The notes: generated by a model from the sequence alone, not told the origin. A stretch of 37,651 nucleotides of DNA from CAYVTV01 sp964526475 (GCA_964526475.1 CAZGKF010000037.1:1-37651); one strand, 5' to 3'; shown: positions 1-8,786, counted from the stretch's first letter. Numbers and translations are program-made.

Positions 1-733
1 CTTTTCTGTTTTTTGCAATCTCTTTCCTCAGATTTCCTGAAAGTGCCGGTAATCTGGCAATTACAAAGCTTTTCTCCAATATTTCAAGATAACGGTTAAT
101 TGTATGTGAATTCTCTTTCAACAGGTTTGCCAGCTCATGAATAGAAACTTCAGATCCTATTTGCAAAGCAAGCGCTCGCAAAAGGTTAATTACGAGATCA
201 GGTTTTCTTACATTCTGGTGCTGCAAAATATCCTTGTACAGGTAACCTCCCACAATATCATTCAACTCTTCCGCAGCCTCCTGATCTCCTGTATGAACAA
301 CATCGGGGTATAAACCAAATCGTAACATGCGATCGACCCGCGCCTCCAGCTCAATTCTTCCGGCTGTTTGTCTTAATTCATTGACCGAAAAAGGAAAAAG
401 CAGAAATTGGCGCGTTCTGCCTGTTAGTGGTTCGCTCAATCGGTTTGCCAGATCGAAGCTGGATGATCCGGTAGCTATCACCTGGATACCGGAAAAAGTA
501 TCGGCTATTATTTTTAAAACCAGCCCGATATTCTCAACAGTTTGAGCCTCATCCAGTACGATCAGCCGGTTTACTCCTATAATATCCTTAAGCCGCTCAC
601 TATTTGTGGTTTCAAGCATCTGCTTATTTTGCAGATGCTCGCAATTGATATACAATGAATGATCATATTTTGATAAGATATGCTTTGACAGGACGGTCTT
701 CCCAACCCGCCTGGCGCCAGAGATATTCCACCC
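1..733 (-). pseudogene. 5'-truncated AAA ATPase (AAA_14 / DUF4143 family), runs off left edge
   Basis: Reading the minus strand from 733 down to 1 gives about 244 codons without a stop. The frame opens with a Walker A motif (GARRVGKT, about 700-722), then a Walker B-like LIVLDEAQ (about 541-564), a sensor-like ATGSSSFDLAN, and a C-terminal part of DUF4143 type (GGYLYKDIL, then a winged-helix-like HELANLLKENSHTINRYLEIL). Family members normally have 20-30 residues before Walker A. Here stops at 734-736 and 743-745 lie just upstream, and no ATG precedes Walker A; the first in-frame Met comes after it. The 5' end is therefore missing, by deletion, frameshift or rearrangement, and the product is probably dead. 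Such ATPases are common accessory genes of unclear role. The 3' end is outside the window. Confidence 0.75.
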
Positions 734-794
734 CTAACGAGGCTAAACATGGCTGAAATGGCGCCTGGCTGAGGGTTTCATCTGGATAGGAAAA

Positions 795-826
795 TGAAAA
801 AACCCGGCCTTTGCGGGCCGGGTTTA
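795..826 (-). terminator. Intrinsic terminator of the secreted-protein unit
   Basis: A perfect 10-bp inverted repeat (AAACCCGGCC at 800-809, GGCCGGGTTT at 816-825) surrounds a 6-base loop. Read on the minus strand, the stem runs into six T residues (complement of 797-802). It lies 28 bases beyond the stop of the 854-3958 gene. The plus-strand side also ends in TTT, so weak bidirectional action is possible. Confidence 0.85.
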
Positions 827-853
827 AACTCAGGTTATAAGGTTGGAGAAAGC

Positions 854-3800
854 TTATTTCTGAATAACAATCTGCCTTACAGTTGAAATCCTGTCATTAG
901 AAACTTTCAGCATGTAAATACCATTGGAAAGTTCCTGTACATTAATCACCTCAAGACCATTGGTATTCAGGTTGGAGTAAAGAACTTTACCGGTGATACT
1001 CATCAACTCTATTTTCGCATTTTCAGGTAGCTCAACTTTCAGCATATCCTTAGCAGGGTTGGGATAAACTTTCAGCATAAGCTCGAAGTTATCGTCAACT
1101 GCTGTGGGTGAAGAAATATTGGTTTCAACTTTTACCCCACGTATGAAAGAAGTAGCGCCTAATATATCCTGCTTGCTGAATTCTCCGTTTACATAAAAAC
1201 GAAGAGTAAACAGTTTTTGATCAACAGGATATGATTTGGTGCCAATAGAACCGATGGATAAATGCTTATTATTTATCACATTACTTTCGAGGAGGATGAA
1301 TTCACTATGGCTTACAACTGACTCATGGAAGAGTTTTTCGCCGTTATAGGACAGAACCAGGTCAAGATCTTCAACGGACTCATCTGCATACAGTCTTACA
1401 GGAATATTAACATAGTTTTCTTCGAAAGTTGCCTTTGCAAGGTCTAACAATACCATTTCACCAGCTTCTGTACTCTTCTTAATGCTGGTACTTTTGCGAA
1501 TTCCGTCAGCGATAATTGCATGATATGAACCATCAACATCACCGAGCAGGATCCCTTTAAAGTTCATACTTTCCATTAGCGCGCAATTTGCATCATCATC
1601 ACCAGCATCAATTACAAAGTTACGATCAACAAGCGGAACACGGTTTTTAGAATATCCAATTCCGTCGTCTGTACCCCAGGGAAGGGAGATACGGTATCCC
1701 AAGTCAGAATTAAGGGCATCAACGTTTAACCATTCCCATCTTCTTGCATAAGAAATCTGGGTAAAGTTATTAATTGTTTCAACACTTCTTCTCATAATTT
1801 GTGTGATGTCACCGGCTGTTACCACTTGGTCTCTGTTGACATCCATAGCAATGATCTGGAAAACATTCGGGATGAAAGTAGGATCGTTTACAATGACTTT
1901 CTGGGTAAGAAGGGCATCATAGCTGCTCCATAGTTCTTTCGTTTTAACCGGATCATTCCAATCAGAGGGGGCTCCAGGATTGGTTTTAGTAATGCGGAGT
2001 TTTTTCCCTCCTCTGTTGATATCGAAGATGAAATTACCATTTTCATCAACAAATTCAGAATAAGCTGAATCCACTGATTTAATTTCGGTTTCTGCATAAC
2101 CTACACCACCACGAATCGGGCTGTCATCGGCCCAGAATGAAAGAGAACCTTCGAAAACAGTGTTATTATAAATTGTATAGGTGTAAGGATCCGGCAGATT
2201 TTCAACAACAGCAGGTAAACCACTATAGCTGGTTATGATCGAAGTTAGTTCTATTTCTGCACGTTCACCAGTAACAAAGCCCACGTTTCTGGCAAATTCC
2301 ACGCATAAGATTTCACCCTGACCATTGAAAGTTGCATTCCCCTTAACAAAATATACACCAACGTATGCTTTGTTTGTACCTTCCTGTCTGAAATAGGTGC
2401 CGGTTTGTCTTTCATTGGTCATGTCATTGGATGCATAAACTTTACCGGTCGGCGTAACAAGTGTTTCATCATACTCCAGTTCGAAGTCAAAACCGGTTGC
2501 ATCAGTAACATCAGAATTGATTCGTTTTACCGGAACACAGAATACGCTTGAAGAATGACAAACAACGCTGTCAACACGCTGGTTTCCTAACTGGAAGCTC
2601 ACACCAGAGTTGAATACTCTTACATTAACCGGGGCAGAAGCAGGGCCTTTAACACCCAGGTCATCAGTAGCTATTGCAGTTAATTCATAGTTGCCAATAA
2701 CACCTGTTTCCCAGGTTAACTCGTAGCTTCCGGATGCACCAGTACTTGAAGCATCACCTAATTTGTTACCATTTGCATAGAATTCAACCAGGGTCACTGA
2801 ACCATCAGCATCTGATGCATCGACCTCCCAATTGATGGTAGCACTGTGCGGAGCATCTTTAACATCGTATTCATCACCTTCAGCAGGCGCATTGATGGTT
2901 GCCACCGGAAGTTCATTGGCAGGAGGATCATTAACAATTATAGCAACAGCATCTGAAGTTGTTGATTTACCAAAATTGTCATAAGCTTTTGCAGTTAAGG
3001 ATTTATTACCTGTTGTGCTTGACCATGGTATTGGTAACTCAAAGGGGGCTCCATCAATATCTTCACCAACCACAACATCATCAACAAGGAATTCAACTTT
3101 AGAAATAGAACCATCAGGATCAGAAGCATTGGCAGACATGTCAACTGGATCACCGGCTATGTAAGTGTCACCGGGAAGGGGAGCCGTAAGGCTAACCAAG
3201 GGGGCGTCGTTAACAGTGGTGAAGAAGCACAAATCGGATTGTGTAAAGTCTCCGGGAACAGATGCATCTCTGTAAACATAATTGACTGCGTCCCCTGATG
3301 TGGGGATAAGCTGGAAACCCAACTCAAAAGTGAAGTCTCCGTCAGTTGTCCACTGACCAATACAAACAGAATTTGAAGCAGTTATACCGGGAACCCCACC
3401 TGCAGCATAATAGATAACATTTTCAGGATCATAACCAGGTGTTCCGAAATCGGCGCTGGGTCCCATCTCGTATCCCCAGATAAGTTCAAAATCGGTGGCA
3501 GGATCAAGGGCAGTTGCATTTGTCACAGCTCCAAGCACGATCCCATCCTGAACACCATCACTGATGTCTTCAGAAAGTGGAACGAGCTGAGAAGAAGCGG
3601 CCTGCTTACCATAAGCACCAATCGTGATCCATGAATCATAATACAGAGCTTCATCCATAGTAGGGATAGGCCTAAAAAGAGGATTTACATCACCGTCTTC
3701 ATTATTATAAAACTGGGTTGAAGTTTTAAAAAGTAATGGGTTGGCAAATAAACCCTGTACAGTTGATATTGCATAACCGGGTTCCATCTGTACAAAGACC

Positions 3801-3958
3801 CTGTAGGTAACTGAATTTGCATTCAGGTTTGGATCAGCTGCCTGTACGGTGGCTGATACGGGGATCTGTTCAACGAGTACGTTGACTAAGCCCGGGGTTT
3901 GACCAAATGTTAGCATGGCACTTAAAAAAAGGCACATGCTTAATAATAATTTTTTCAT
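854..3958 (-). CDS. Secreted multidomain T9SS cargo with Ig-like, cohesin-like and dockerin-like modules
   Basis: This 1034-residue protein has a Sec signal peptide (1-19, cleavage near FGQ-TPG). An N-terminal region with a YDSWITIG signature (about 30-245) is followed by two bacterial Ig-like repeats (about 252-342 and 351-447; each has an ASDxDGS core and a VEF strand). A cohesin-like beta-sandwich follows (about 453-600), then a small prealbumin-like unit (about 601-660). A dockerin-type calcium loop DVNRDQVVTAGD is at 706-717, with a possible second half near 806-812. A second cohesin-like sandwich lies at about 832-945. A T9SS type A sorting domain (about 962-1034) opens with VYPNPAKD and ends in NGIYMLKV. 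The product should cross the outer membrane by T9SS and stay on the surface. It is the second gene of a unit with the beta-helix protein 34 bases upstream, and a terminator follows. Domain names come from motif reading, not profile searches; the cohesin calls are the least certain. Confidence 0.85.
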   Translation of the reverse strand: MKKLLLSMCLFLSAMLTFGQTPGLVNVLVEQIPVSATVQAADPNLNANSVTYRVFVQMEPGYAISTVQGLFANPLLFKTSTQFYNNEDGDVNPLFRPIPTMDEALYYDSWITIGAYGKQAASSQLVPLSEDISDGVQDGIVLGAVTNATALDPATDFELIWGYEMGPSADFGTPGYDPENVIYYAAGGVPGITASNSVCIGQWTTDGDFTFELGFQLIPTSGDAVNYVYRDASVPGDFTQSDLCFFTTVNDAPLVSLTAPLPGDTYIAGDPVDMSANASDPDGSISKVEFLVDDVVVGEDIDGAPFELPIPWSSTTGNKSLTAKAYDNFGKSTTSDAVAIIVNDPPANELPVATINAPAEGDEYDVKDAPHSATINWEVDASDADGSVTLVEFYANGNKLGDASSTGASGSYELTWETGVIGNYELTAIATDDLGVKGPASAPVNVRVFNSGVSFQLGNQRVDSVVCHSSSVFCVPVKRINSDVTDATGFDFELEYDETLVTPTGKVYASNDMTNERQTGTYFRQEGTNKAYVGVYFVKGNATFNGQGEILCVEFARNVGFVTGERAEIELTSIITSYSGLPAVVENLPDPYTYTIYNNTVFEGSLSFWADDSPIRGGVGYAETEIKSVDSAYSEFVDENGNFIFDINRGGKKLRITKTNPGAPSDWNDPVKTKELWSSYDALLTQKVIVNDPTFIPNVFQIIAMDVNRDQVVTAGDITQIMRRSVETINNFTQISYARRWEWLNVDALNSDLGYRISLPWGTDDGIGYSKNRVPLVDRNFVIDAGDDDANCALMESMNFKGILLGDVDGSYHAIIADGIRKSTSIKKSTEAGEMVLLDLAKATFEENYVNIPVRLYADESVEDLDLVLSYNGEKLFHESVVSHSEFILLESNVINNKHLSIGSIGTKSYPVDQKLFTLRFYVNGEFSKQDILGATSFIRGVKVETNISSPTAVDDNFELMLKVYPNPAKDMLKVELPENAKIELMSITGKVLYSNLNTNGLEVINVQELSNGIYMLKVSNDRISTVRQIVIQK

Positions 3959-3992
3959 GATCTTATTTTTAAAAGATTAAGTTTGTTTTGAA

Positions 3993-5573
3993 TTATTCAT
4001 CATTTGCTTTGTTGTACCGACCAATAATAAGACTCAGGTCAGCTGCATTGGTTACTCCGTCTCCGTTAAGATCGGTAATTGCAGGGAAGAAAGAAAGACT
4101 TTCGAAATCAGCCCTAACCGATTGTAACATGCTGCAATTTTCCATTGACCACCAGGGGGTGGCTCCGGGTTTAAATGCTCCCTGATAATCTACTGCATCA
4201 AACCAATTATAATAGTTGGCATTGTACCAGCCTGCGGCAATTTTTGCAGGGTCATCAGCAAGGCCTTTTACATCAAGAGCAGCAGCGGTTGCAGACGGTA
4301 TAGCATCCCATACAGTTGTCCAGTTACTGGTTGTCATACCTGCAAGGCTTGCCACAAAAGTATTGTTAAAGGCAGCATCGGTGGGTTCCAGACCTGCTAC
4401 CGGGGTACCGCTTACCTGGGTTGTATTATTAACGAATGTGCTGTTTTTAATCACAACTGTATCCTCGCTTGCATTATTATATTTTATCCCAGTGCCATAG
4501 TTGGCAAGGATGGAGTTGTAGATTTCACCTTTTGTACGTTCTTTTAATTCCAGACCCTTATCTGATGATCTGCCCAACATAGTTACGTTGGAAACGATCG
4601 GGTCAGTCCACCATCCGCGCGGAAAATCAGTTCCGTCATCACCATCACATTCAAACCCATTATCACCCAAACCAACACCTCCTGTGGCACCTTCAGGTCT
4701 TGTAACGCCCAATACATGCTGTATCCTTCCGGTATAACCCTGGTCCCAGTCAATATAATCGTCTTCGCAATACAGTATCCTTGCATATTTCAGGTCAACT
4801 GTACCACCGAAAAATTCAATACCGTCGTCACCATTTGAAACAACCTCAATATTTCTGAGGACAGTGCCACTACCAACTGATCCTAAGGTAAGTCCATTGA
4901 TCTCGTTGGCTGTACCAAGTTCTGAACCACCATGACGGATAGAAACATAGTTCATGATACCTGAATTGTCGAAATTTTGGAAAGGAGTACCAAGGTCAAT
5001 TTCCGCACCATACCAATGCCTGGGATCAGCCGGGTCAACACCTTCAATAAAACCGATACCATTCGTCTGTCCACCAATTACGAAGGTAGGGTTTTCAGGG
5101 TTCAATTCGTTAATTGCTAAGGTGTTGTGTGCATAACCCAACACAAGCAAACCACCCCATCTTTCTTTGGTATAGATTGGGAATGTTCCGTCTAAGTCAT
5201 CTTCCACAGACGTGAAAATGATCGGGCAGCATTCACTGCCATTGGCAAAAATTTTCGCTCCTCTGGGAACGATGAAAGCAGCTGAGTTCAGTTCACCTTC
5301 ATAGGTAGCTTTGATAACCGTACCTGCAAGTATGGTTACCTGGCTGCCAACCGTTACATAGACCTTCTGGTCAAGGATGTACAGGTTTTCGCAAGTCATC
5401 ATGTAGTTAGCCGGCAGATCTCCCTCTACATCAACTACATCTGATAAAAATACGGTATCTCTCTCCAATAAAGGAGGACAGCCTTCACAGTTGTAAGCCA
5501 TTTGGCCAAAACCGGAAACCATTGTTGCTACTGCTAAAGTTGCAGCTGCAAGGATGCGTCTTGTTGTTTTCAT
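3993..5573 (-). CDS. Secreted beta-helix-like protein with a C-terminal dockerin-like repeat
   Basis: The protein has 526 residues and a signal peptide (1-23, ending VSGFGQ). The body (about 60-400) has short strand repeats typical of right-handed parallel beta-helix surface proteins of Bacteroidota: AAFIVPRGAKIFANG, ERWGGLLVLG, MNYVSIRHGGSELG, GTVLRNIEVVSNGDDGIEFFGG and IYNSILANYGTGIKYNN. Cysteines at GCPP and ECCP suggest disulfides. The last 28 residues carry one dockerin/EF-hand loop, DLNGDGVTNAAD, with Asp/Asn at positions 1, 3, 5 and 12, and stop three residues after the motif helix. There is no T9SS sorting domain, although the operon neighbour has one. No enzyme active site was recognised, so a structural or binding role is as likely as catalysis. 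It is the first gene of the unit and has a promoter-like box and a palindrome upstream. Confidence 0.8.
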   Translation of the reverse strand: MKTTRRILAAATLAVATMVSGFGQMAYNCEGCPPLLERDTVFLSDVVDVEGDLPANYMMTCENLYILDQKVYVTVGSQVTILAGTVIKATYEGELNSAAFIVPRGAKIFANGSECCPIIFTSVEDDLDGTFPIYTKERWGGLLVLGYAHNTLAINELNPENPTFVIGGQTNGIGFIEGVDPADPRHWYGAEIDLGTPFQNFDNSGIMNYVSIRHGGSELGTANEINGLTLGSVGSGTVLRNIEVVSNGDDGIEFFGGTVDLKYARILYCEDDYIDWDQGYTGRIQHVLGVTRPEGATGGVGLGDNGFECDGDDGTDFPRGWWTDPIVSNVTMLGRSSDKGLELKERTKGEIYNSILANYGTGIKYNNASEDTVVIKNSTFVNNTTQVSGTPVAGLEPTDAAFNNTFVASLAGMTTSNWTTVWDAIPSATAAALDVKGLADDPAKIAAGWYNANYYNWFDAVDYQGAFKPGATPWWSMENCSMLQSVRADFESLSFFPAITDLNGDGVTNAADLSLIIGRYNKANDE

Positions 5574-5606
5574 AATTTAAATTGTTTAAATGATTAATAT
5601 GGTTTT

Positions 5607-5622
5607 TGTTCAATATTGAACA
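5607..5622. promoter_or_regulatory. 16-bp perfect palindrome, candidate operator
   Basis: TGTTCAATATTGAACA is its own reverse complement with no mismatch. It lies 34-49 bases upstream of the beta-helix gene start and just downstream of a promoter-like box at 5626-5633, so it would cover the likely transcription start. A dimeric repressor site is the natural reading. The cognate regulator is not known. Confidence 0.45.
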
Positions 5623-5625
5623 CTG

Positions 5626-5633
5626 CAAATATC
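5626..5633 (-). promoter_or_regulatory. Possible -7 box of the secreted-protein unit
   Basis: The minus strand reads GATATTTG, a one-base departure from the Bacteroidota consensus TAnnTTTG. It lies about 55 bases before the ATG at 5573. No clear -33 TTTG was found at the expected spacing. Confidence 0.3.
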
Positions 5634-6123
5634 ACCTGACAACCTAAATTGAATCTAAAATTGAACTGAAATAATGGAGAAATTTTGAGTGTTTAGAAGC
5701 AGAATATTCAGAAAAAATTAATACGGAATCCTGGATTGTAAAAAAGAATTCTCTGTTATTGTAATACATTGAATATATGTATTATATAAAAATATTTGTT
5801 AAAGTTCTGTTAAAAATATATCGGTTGTATTCCCTGAAAGCAGTGAGATTCAAAGAAAAATTAAGGTTTTATCTGTCGATTTTTATGAACTAATCAGAAT
5901 TGTTGATAAACGTATGTAATTTGTAGATTAATTTACGTAATCTATAAAATCGTATCATAAGTTATTCTAAATGAAATGTTGTAACTATTCACCTGATGAC
6001 AAAAATTCTAATCAATTAGATTTATATTTTACTAGTCATGCGAATTAAGACTTGCATTTTCTCTGTGAAGTTCAGTGTCTTCTCAGTGAAATTATTTTTT
6101 GTTACAAGGAATATTGCCCTGGG

Positions 6124-7383
6124 CTAGTCTCTCAGGCACCTTACGGAGAAACCCTGTTCACGGGGAGAATTATTCCGGAATATACCGGAGTTTTTATAAT
6201 ATAAGGAGCGGTACCAGGAATTTGTAGCGGTAAAATCACTGGAAGTCCACCAATTACTGTATTTGCCTTTAAAATCAAATATGCCGTAACTCAGGCGGTA
6301 CCCGGCAGGAATGCCGTTAAAATCGCTTATATTGCTTCCGTTTCCATCTTCAAACCATCCAAGGCTGGCTTTTAAATACCTGCCCTCGTAAGTTCCTCTC
6401 CATCCCGCATTTTCTACGTCGAGAACACTCATTCCCAATGACTCTTCAAGTTCTTTCCATTCCTCGTCCGATGGCACATGCCAGCCTTTGGGGCATGCCT
6501 CCAATGAGGCTTCCCAATTATACAGGACTCCATACGATTTAAAATTTTCAGTTTCTTTTGCTGCTTCTATATCTGTTCCTGTGTAACCGTAAACATAATA
6601 ATGCTTATCAGATACAGAGCCAGTTTCAGGAGGGCTTACAGCAGGCAGATATGCAAGGTTTTCTGCCATCCACATCTGATTACCGATGATTACCCATTTA
6701 TATACCCGTCCATCTCTGTCATCCACAAATGTACCGGTCTGGTTCCCGTAGGTTTTAAATTCCTTCTCTTCACCCAGGGATTCCCCGATATCATTTATCG
6801 CATATGATTTAAAATAATATGTAGTATTGGTAGAAAGGCCTGATAATCCTGTATAAAAAATATTATCTCTTATTTCACATCGTATTTTTTGGCCGGTATT
6901 TTCCGCGTCAGGGCTGCTGCTCCAGTATATACCTGCCTCAGCCACAGAAGCTCCTCCATTGCTGATGATTTGTCCGGATACGCGGGCAGAAGTTAAGGAG
7001 AGATTTGAGACATCCAGTGTTTTTACAATGGGTGTGCGAATATCTATGATAACCTGTCGCACATCGCTCGAAGATAATCCCTGATCGTCAATAGCAACCA
7101 CTTTTATATTATATGAGCCGAATTTATAATCCTCGGTTATCCAGGAAAAAATGTAGGGGTATATCCGTGTTGATGAAATACCAATATCGTTTACACGTAA
7201 TTGAAGTTCAAAATTATTCCCGTCAGGATCTGAAGCATCAACGCGTATCGTAACCAGTTCTCCTTTACCAACGACTGCATTATTTTCTGGACTAATAATT
7301 TTGCAAACAGGTGGTTTATCCTTTTTACAAGCGTAAGAGAGAAGAAGGAAGAAAGATAACAATATCACAAAAGAAATTTTCAT
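6124..7383 (-). CDS. FISUMP-domain lipoprotein
   Basis: This 419-residue protein has a lipoprotein signal (lipobox SYAC, Cys19, followed by KKDK). An Ig/PKD-like domain (about 25-112) shares the DASDPDG core seen in the 854-3958 protein. A fibronectin III-like domain (about 115-210) follows, with VSNLSLTSARVSGQI and TTYYFKSYAINDIG. The C-terminal half (about 215-419) is a FISUMP domain (Fibrobacter succinogenes major paralogous domain). Its signatures are IGNQMWMAENLAYLP, YGVLYNWEAS, CPKGWHVPSDEEWKELE, GIPAGYR, YSNWWTSS and GFSVRCLRD at the end. FISUMP proteins are exported and often surface-exposed; no enzymatic role is established. It is probably monocistronic. Confidence 0.85.
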   Translation of the reverse strand: MKISFVILLSFFLLLSYACKKDKPPVCKIISPENNAVVGKGELVTIRVDASDPDGNNFELQLRVNDIGISSTRIYPYIFSWITEDYKFGSYNIKVVAIDDQGLSSSDVRQVIIDIRTPIVKTLDVSNLSLTSARVSGQIISNGGASVAEAGIYWSSSPDAENTGQKIRCEIRDNIFYTGLSGLSTNTTYYFKSYAINDIGESLGEEKEFKTYGNQTGTFVDDRDGRVYKWVIIGNQMWMAENLAYLPAVSPPETGSVSDKHYYVYGYTGTDIEAAKETENFKSYGVLYNWEASLEACPKGWHVPSDEEWKELEESLGMSVLDVENAGWRGTYEGRYLKASLGWFEDGNGSNISDFNGIPAGYRLSYGIFDFKGKYSNWWTSSDFTATNSWYRSLYYKNSGIFRNNSPREQGFSVRCLRD

Positions 7384-7748
7384 TATTCCCTTTCATTGTA
7401 TATACAATTCATTCTTACAAAAAAAGCTTTATTTTGCATTTAATTACTATAAGAAAGTAATAACCCGGAATTAATTAACTGATCTGTGGATTCATTACCA
7501 ACATCAAAAGTAAATAACCATTATTTATTAATTCTTATGTTAATATTGATGAATTGATAAATATTTACAATCGCCATTCCCGGAAATGAGAAATAACCTG
7601 ATACAAAGGATATGATACCATCTCCTCAAAAAGCTGAATTGATCAGGAATAAATCTGTGCTTTAATTTGTAAATGCGTTTTTTAATATGTATAAATTGTT
7701 AATTTTATCCATATTTTATATTACAATTACTTTTATTATGTATTTTAA
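7384..7748. other. 365-base divergent intergenic region
   Basis: The interval separates the starts of the FISUMP lipoprotein (minus) and the TraB-family gene (plus), so it must hold both promoters. It is strongly AT-rich. A 14-bp palindrome lies next to the minus-strand start. A partial match to TAnnTTTG (TAATTTTA, 7700-7707) lies 41 bases before the plus-strand ATG. No open frame or RNA gene was recognised. Confidence 0.5.
7395..7408. promoter_or_regulatory. 14-bp perfect palindrome before the FISUMP lipoprotein gene
   Basis: ATTGTATATACAAT is exactly self-complementary and ends 11 bases before the ATG at 7383. This places it in the 5' leader, where a bound dimer could block transcription. 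Its sequence is unrelated to the palindrome at 5607-5622. Short AT-rich palindromes also arise by chance. Confidence 0.35.
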
Positions 7749-8636
7749 ATGACAACTCATTTTAATCGCATATCTCTGTTTTTTTTCCTGATTACAGGTA
7801 TTTTTCATTTTAATCTGTCCGCCCAGTTAAGCGGGCCAAAAACTGTTTTCTGGGAGATTGGCGGAAATGGTTTATCCCGGCCTTCCTATCTTTTTGGCAC
7901 CATACACATAATGCATAAAAAGGATTTTGTAGTACATAAAATGGTTAAGGAAAAGCTTACAGCCAGTGACCGGCTCATCATGGAAACAGACCTGAATATC
8001 CCCCTAAGCCAGAAGATAGAAATGGCAAAAGCCATAATGCTACCGGATAAGAAAACACTTAAGGAATATATGGATTCACTGGATTATGCACATTTACGTT
8101 TGTATGTACTCGACAGTCTTGGTGTTAAGGCTTCAAGGTTCAATATTTACGAGAAGTTGAAGCCCTTTGCATTTTATAGTGCTCTCATTCCGGAGATTAT
8201 CGGTGAAAAGACAGAAAGCTACGAGCTGAATTTCAATAAACTGGCGAAAAAGAAGAAGATACCGGTAATTGGTCTGGAAACAGTTGAATATCAAATGGGA
8301 ATATTTGATTCCATACCTATTGAAAGGCAAATAGATATGTTTTTTGATTTCACCGGAAATCCAAAAAATGAGTTTAATGAGATGGTTGCGATGTACCTTA
8401 GTCAGGATATTTACAGGATGGCCGCCAGCCTGAAAGAAGATGACAAATACAAGCATTTTGAGAAGGAACTGATCGCCATCAGGAATCACAACTGGGTGGA
8501 GCAGTTTAAGGTACTGTTACGGGAGAATTCTTCCTTTATTGCTGTTGGGGCAGGGCATCTTGCAGGGGAGAACGGATTACTGAGGCTGCTTAAGGAAGCG
8601 GGATTTAGTGTTCGGCCTGTCATGATAAGCCATTAA
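7749..8636 (+). CDS. TraB/GumN family protein, exported
   Basis: This 295-residue protein has a signal peptide (about 1-25, ending LSAQLSG). The first family motif is LFGTIHIMHKKD (about 48-59) with a following METD (about 78-81). The last motif is FIAVGAGHLAGENGLLRLL near residue 270, followed by a GFSVRPV ending. This is the TraB/PrgY/GumN family (PF01963), proposed to be metal-dependent proteases of the Tiki type because of the conserved GxxH motifs. The substrate here is unknown. The length fits bacterial members. It is transcribed alone, divergent from the FISUMP lipoprotein gene. Confidence 0.9.
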   Translation: MTTHFNRISLFFFLITGIFHFNLSAQLSGPKTVFWEIGGNGLSRPSYLFGTIHIMHKKDFVVHKMVKEKLTASDRLIMETDLNIPLSQKIEMAKAIMLPDKKTLKEYMDSLDYAHLRLYVLDSLGVKASRFNIYEKLKPFAFYSALIPEIIGEKTESYELNFNKLAKKKKIPVIGLETVEYQMGIFDSIPIERQIDMFFDFTGNPKNEFNEMVAMYLSQDIYRMAASLKEDDKYKHFEKELIAIRNHNWVEQFKVLLRENSSFIAVGAGHLAGENGLLRLLKEAGFSVRPVMISH

Positions 8637-8786
8637 CCCCGGGATTTGTCAATTTTCTCAACCATTATCTATATTCGCAACATACAAACTCGAGATATTT
8701 CTTTTCTGCCGGTAGCCCAAAGAGTATAAAAACTTACTGAAAGCCTGTTACCCTGAAACCGATTGCTCACTGGATTTAACTCTCGC

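Larger units (their letters stand above)
5574..6123. other. 550-base gene-free, AT-rich interval
   Basis: The interval lies between the start of the beta-helix gene and the 3' end of the FISUMP lipoprotein gene. The part nearest 5573 has a promoter-like box and a 16-bp palindrome, listed separately. No open frame with coding character was found. At 6060-6092 there is a degenerate run of CTCTGTG/TTCAGTG/CTCAGTG units. No convincing terminator for the 6124-7383 gene was seen. Confidence 0.6.

Noticed and set aside
3988..5136. Several plus-strand open frames opposite the beta-helix gene
   Set aside because: They lie wholly antisense to a gene with a clear signal peptide and repeat structure and show no protein family features of their own.
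854..5573. Higher GC in the secreted-protein pair as a sign of recent transfer
   Set aside because: By hand count four 60-base lines here have 24-32 G+C, against 19-21 in lines from plsC and porW. But a line from lepA reaches 31 of 60, so expression-related codon use explains it as well as transfer.
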